From: Plantago major
Taxonomy: Eukaryota > Streptophyta > Magnoliopsida > Lamiales > Plantaginaceae
Direction: 5' to 3'
Assembly: GCA_026545765.1 (NCBI GenBank)
Contig: JAIFAC010000166.1
Location: forward strand, 45,001-109,000
Length of the DNA: 64,000 nucleotides
Below the pieces are notes generated by a model. That model saw only the letters and a list, made by a program, of their open reading frames with translations, ran no database searches and had not been told where the DNA came from. How positions within the stretch are numbered: position 1 is the stretch's first letter; each line of letters starts with the position of its first letter. Both the position numbers and the translations under genes were made by a program. This document shows, in pieces, positions 61,007-64,000 of this stretch.

Positions 61007-62130
61007 ATGTCTTTAAGTGACACTCCAATTCTCAAGCCAGAGAATTATGAGAAATGGAAGAACAACATGATGCTCCACCTAGAAGCCATCAGTGACGAAA
61101 TGATCAAAGTAATAAAGAATGGCCCCATAGTCATTCAACAACTCAAGCAGGTCATGGAGGTTTCCAATGGTAGAGATAGAGTTCCCACTGATGAAGAACC
61201 AAGTGGTGGTTCCTCACAAAGGTGCTTGACGGTGGAAGACCTCTTGGTCAAATTGTTTATGAGCAAGCAGAGAGCTACGGACAGCGAATGATGCCAAGAG
61301 AAATCGACTAGATGGTCGAGCTCATAATATCATCATCGTTCCACTCGAGCACATCGATTAAGCGTAGGGGTCTGCAAAAGCAAAGTGGCACAGCAACTAA
61401 TTGAAGAAATGCATGCCTTTGAGAAAATAAAGGAAAATAAGTTCGAAGTTTTGAAGCTTAAATTCCAAAACTTTAAACAAGGTCCCACAGAGACTCTTGA
61501 AGAACTAGATTTTCGATTTACAACACTGATGAGTGAAATGGCTGCACTTTGTGAAAGTGAGAGATACTCTAACTCTGAAAAGGTTAAGACTATCGTGAGA
61601 AGCTTGAATCAAAGCGGGAACATACTCGGTATATTTTATTTCAACGAGGAATGCCAAATATCACTCCGGAGAACTCTTTTCCCACTTAGCTCCATCGACT
61701 ATGAAACTACTCGGAAGAACAAACAATTCTTGAGAAAGTTCACAATGTTTCTTTAGTAACACAAGGTATACGAAAGAAGGATACCAAGGAAATGACTTAG
61801 GAAGATGCTCTTGCTGTAAAGCAAAGGAGAAAATATGTCAGTCGGGAGCTTGAGAGAAGAAAAGCCAAAGAGAAGCTGAAAAAGCATCTAGGCTCAAACT
61901 ATCACCAGTACAAGAATATGTATCAAGCTTCATTGAACAAGCGGCTCGACAAGCATCTATTCTTGAGAGGAAGAAATCGAAAACGATATCTGTTTCTATT
62001 GTCAGAAACCTGGTCATTTTAAAAGAGATTGCCCTGTTTTCAATGAGCTAAAGACAGGTGACAAGAAAGATAGAAGAAACTTCAAGAGAGGTCAGAGAGC
62101 TTTGCTCAATGAAGAAAGGAAAAGATTCAA
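61007..62130 (+). pseudogene. Ty1-copia gag, broken
   Basis: Capsid-like gag on plus. 61007-61291 begins with a MSLSDTPILKPENYEKWK start typical of copia gag and ends at a stop. The UBN2-type core (FEVLKLKFQNFKQGPTETLE, FTTLMSEMAAL) is at 61385-61756. The zinc knuckle CFYCQKPGHFKRDC (CX2CX4HX4C, complete) is at about 61,990-62,031 in another frame. At least two frame breaks separate the parts. Its role is packaging of the retroelement RNA. Confidence 0.85.
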
Positions 62131-63420
62131 ATCGAATGGATGCTCTTGATATTGAGTCGAATCGAGGAAGAAGACTTAGATGACTCAAACTACCTTCTCT
62201 CGAATTATGTGGCATCACTCGTGAATTGGTTGACTTTGGTCAAAAGGAAAGGGAATTATGTGGGGTTCTTTGAGGAGATCTCTCAGTTGCTCCAACATTC
62301 CTTGCCTAATGGTGACGTAACCAACATTTCTCAATTCATAAATTATGAGAGTGATGAGGAAGAAATCGGAGATTTAGAATATTTCGAAGAGAACTTGATC
62401 TGTACAAAGAGAATTTTAAATGGTCCGAGCTAAATTGACATTTTGAAGAAGAAAAGAATTCTCTTGAGAGGAAAATTCACAATTACTCGAGATATCGAGA
62501 AAAGGATCTTTGAAAATGCATTTCTCAAAGCACGATATACGAGACGGAGAGGTTACATAGAAAGGCAATGGATATACTCGAAAGGAAAATAAAGATCTTC
62601 TTTACGAAAATGAGGAACTCGAGAAGAAATAACTATCTTTTCAATCCTATGCCAAAGCTAGTGACACTCTTCTTGAAGTGCACTCTTATTTAAGAGACCT
62701 TGAGAAAATGGAGGACTTAAATTTGGACACACAAATAAATAGCTCTACTACTGCGAATAAGAGTGTGAAAGAATAATGTTTGTTAGTGCTCGAAAATGGT
62801 TCTCAAATAACCTACAACATTAGTCGAAAGCTAAGGTTGTTGACAAAGGAAGGCGATGGTCGACCGAACCTTTGTGGGAAAAACAAGTCGAAAAGAAACA
62901 TAACCTTTGAAAAGTGTAATCACCCATAATGCTATGTCTCTCAGAAAGGAAAAATTGCAGGAGCAGGTAAATTTTCCAACATCACGTTTTCTAGAAAGAA
63001 AGACGTTCGAGACTAACAAGTTCTTTGAAGAGAACTTAAATGGCACGGTGCTCGAAATGGCATTGGCTATAAAACCATCGAAACAACTCGCTCGTGAGTA
63101 TAAACAAAGTAAAACGATGGATAAAAGCGAGATTCGCATAGCAATCATTAGAAGTGGAAGAAAGAGCGAGTTCGACCACTCTGAATTCGATTGCTAGAAG
63201 AAATCGCAAGGAAAGCTAAGTTTCTTGAAAAGACTCGACAATCGGCAGTGTCTGAAAGCACCACGAGGCACCAAGGAACACACGAAGGAAAATAGCTTTA
63301 AATGATAATGACACTAATCATTTAATTCCTCCTCATGTTCCAACAAGACAAAAGAATACCCCCAAGGAAGTTCATTCAGAAATGGATTCCTACAAGGTGA
63401 ATCTTTAATTCAGAAGGTTC
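62131..63420 (+). other. Gag/protease spacer of the copia element
   Basis: Acidic and Lys-rich frames on plus (62140-62433, 62907-63197) with coiled-coil-like composition (LEKMEDLNLD, SRFLERKTFETNK). This fits the long gag-to-protease linker of copia polyproteins but has no named domain. Stops interrupt it. No separate gene is supported. Confidence 0.5.
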
Positions 63421-63489
63421 CATTGTTGGAATGAGAGCTAACTCCATGTTTCATGTCTTGTGCGAGAACACTCACGAGGAAGAACCAGT

Positions 63490-64000
63490 GGAATTTTGAT
63501 AGTGGATGTGGGAAGCACATGACGGAGAGCAAACCGTCGATTAACTTCGAGAAAATGCGATAAAGGACCAATTATTAGATTTGCTGGAGGAGATGAAAAT
63601 TCAACCATAGGTTTTGGCAATCTGAAGTTTGGAGCTCTTACAATCTCTGAAGTACTACATGTTAAGGGATTGAAATATAATCTCCTAAGCATGAGTCAAT
63701 TGGTAGACAAAGGGTACCTTTTGAAAGATCAAGTCAAAACTATGCAAAGTAATTGACAATGAGTCAAAGCAGATAGTCTTGGTTGCTAGGCGAAAATGAA
63801 ATCTTTATGTTGCTGACTGGGCATCTACCACAACTGAAGAATGTCTCATGGTGAGTCAATCTAGCCACACTGAAGAAAACTGGCTATGGCATAAAAGAAA
63901 GAGTCACTTGAACTTCAAAACTCTGAACAAGCTAGCCAAGAAAGAATTGGTGGTTGGTTTACCCAAAATTGTATATAGAAAAGATGGTATATGCTTAGCT
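63490..64000 (+). pseudogene. Ty1-copia protease and GAG-pre-integrase, partial
   Basis: Protease active-site block NWNFDSGCGKHMTESKPS near 63,492, with D-S-G intact. The LTISEVLYV-like and LKYNLLSMSQLVDKGY-like flap region lies near 63,640-63,720 in another frame. The GAG-pre-integrase block (WHKRKSHLNFKTLNKLAKK, ELVVGLPKI) at 63,888-63,975 runs off the window. The Gly of the usual RLGH is replaced (RKSH), and stops occur between blocks, so this copy is inactive. Integrase and reverse transcriptase would lie beyond 64,000. Confidence 0.85.

Noticed and set aside
61007..64000. Reading the gag/protease pieces as a functional host gene
   Set aside because: Zinc knuckle, protease DSG block and GAG-pre-integrase follow copia order with stops between them, next to an LTR and primer site.

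Overview
This is a gene-poor, transposon-rich stretch of nuclear DNA from a flowering plant, most likely a eudicot. The evidence is an ethylene-signalling F-box gene with its expected exon 1/exon 2 structure, an SPX-domain phosphate-sensing gene, a plant-type Gag1-like-clamp gene, a nuclear tRNA-Arg(CCU), U2-type introns, Stowaway MITEs with the CTCCCTCCGTYCC end, and CACTA, PIF/Harbinger, hAT, LINE, Ty1-copia and Ty3-gypsy relics. I cannot name the species.

Layout. 0-3.6 kb: a broken ACT-repeat (ACR) gene fragment and a decayed GGGCATTGTTG-type repeat array. 3.6-7.1 kb (minus): an EBF1/EBF2-type gene, complete from ATG to poly(A) signal. 7.2-9.6 kb: a Stowaway end, a decayed tandem repeat, and a PIF-type MITE (TAA duplication) carrying a 904-bp solo LTR (ATTAC duplication).

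~10-32.5 kb: a nested block of transposons. A dead PIF/Harbinger element (transposase plus Myb/SANT-like companion gene, both minus) is split by a 3.5-kb CACTA element (GTT duplication). It is split again by a GGTCCGG-rich repeat that carries a 14.7-kb CACTA element (TCC duplication). The 14.7-kb element is itself split, inside its TNP2 transposase gene, by a 6.9-kb CACTA element (GAT duplication). All three CACTA copies share ATCCGTCGC-type subterminal repeats and an unusual intronic GTGGTATGTTAGCCAC repeat.

32.5-47.5 kb holds the other genes: a Gag1-like-clamp gene (minus, five coding exons, one GC-AG intron), a 1040-bp hAT-type element with a Stowaway MITE inside it, an SPX1/2-type gene (plus) with a P1BS site just upstream of its TATA box but a one-base deletion in exon 1, and tRNA-Arg(CCU). 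47.5-57 kb: tandem repeats starting right after the tRNA, small non-autonomous elements, and a LINE reverse-transcriptase relic. 57.3-64 kb: the 5' half of a decayed Ty1-copia element whose LTR is interrupted by a 2.2-kb gypsy-type solo LTR; it runs off the window.

The three host protein genes belong to separate pathways (ethylene response, phosphate response, unknown) and show no sign of acting together. Exon joins were read by eye from splice sites and reading frame and would need RNA evidence.
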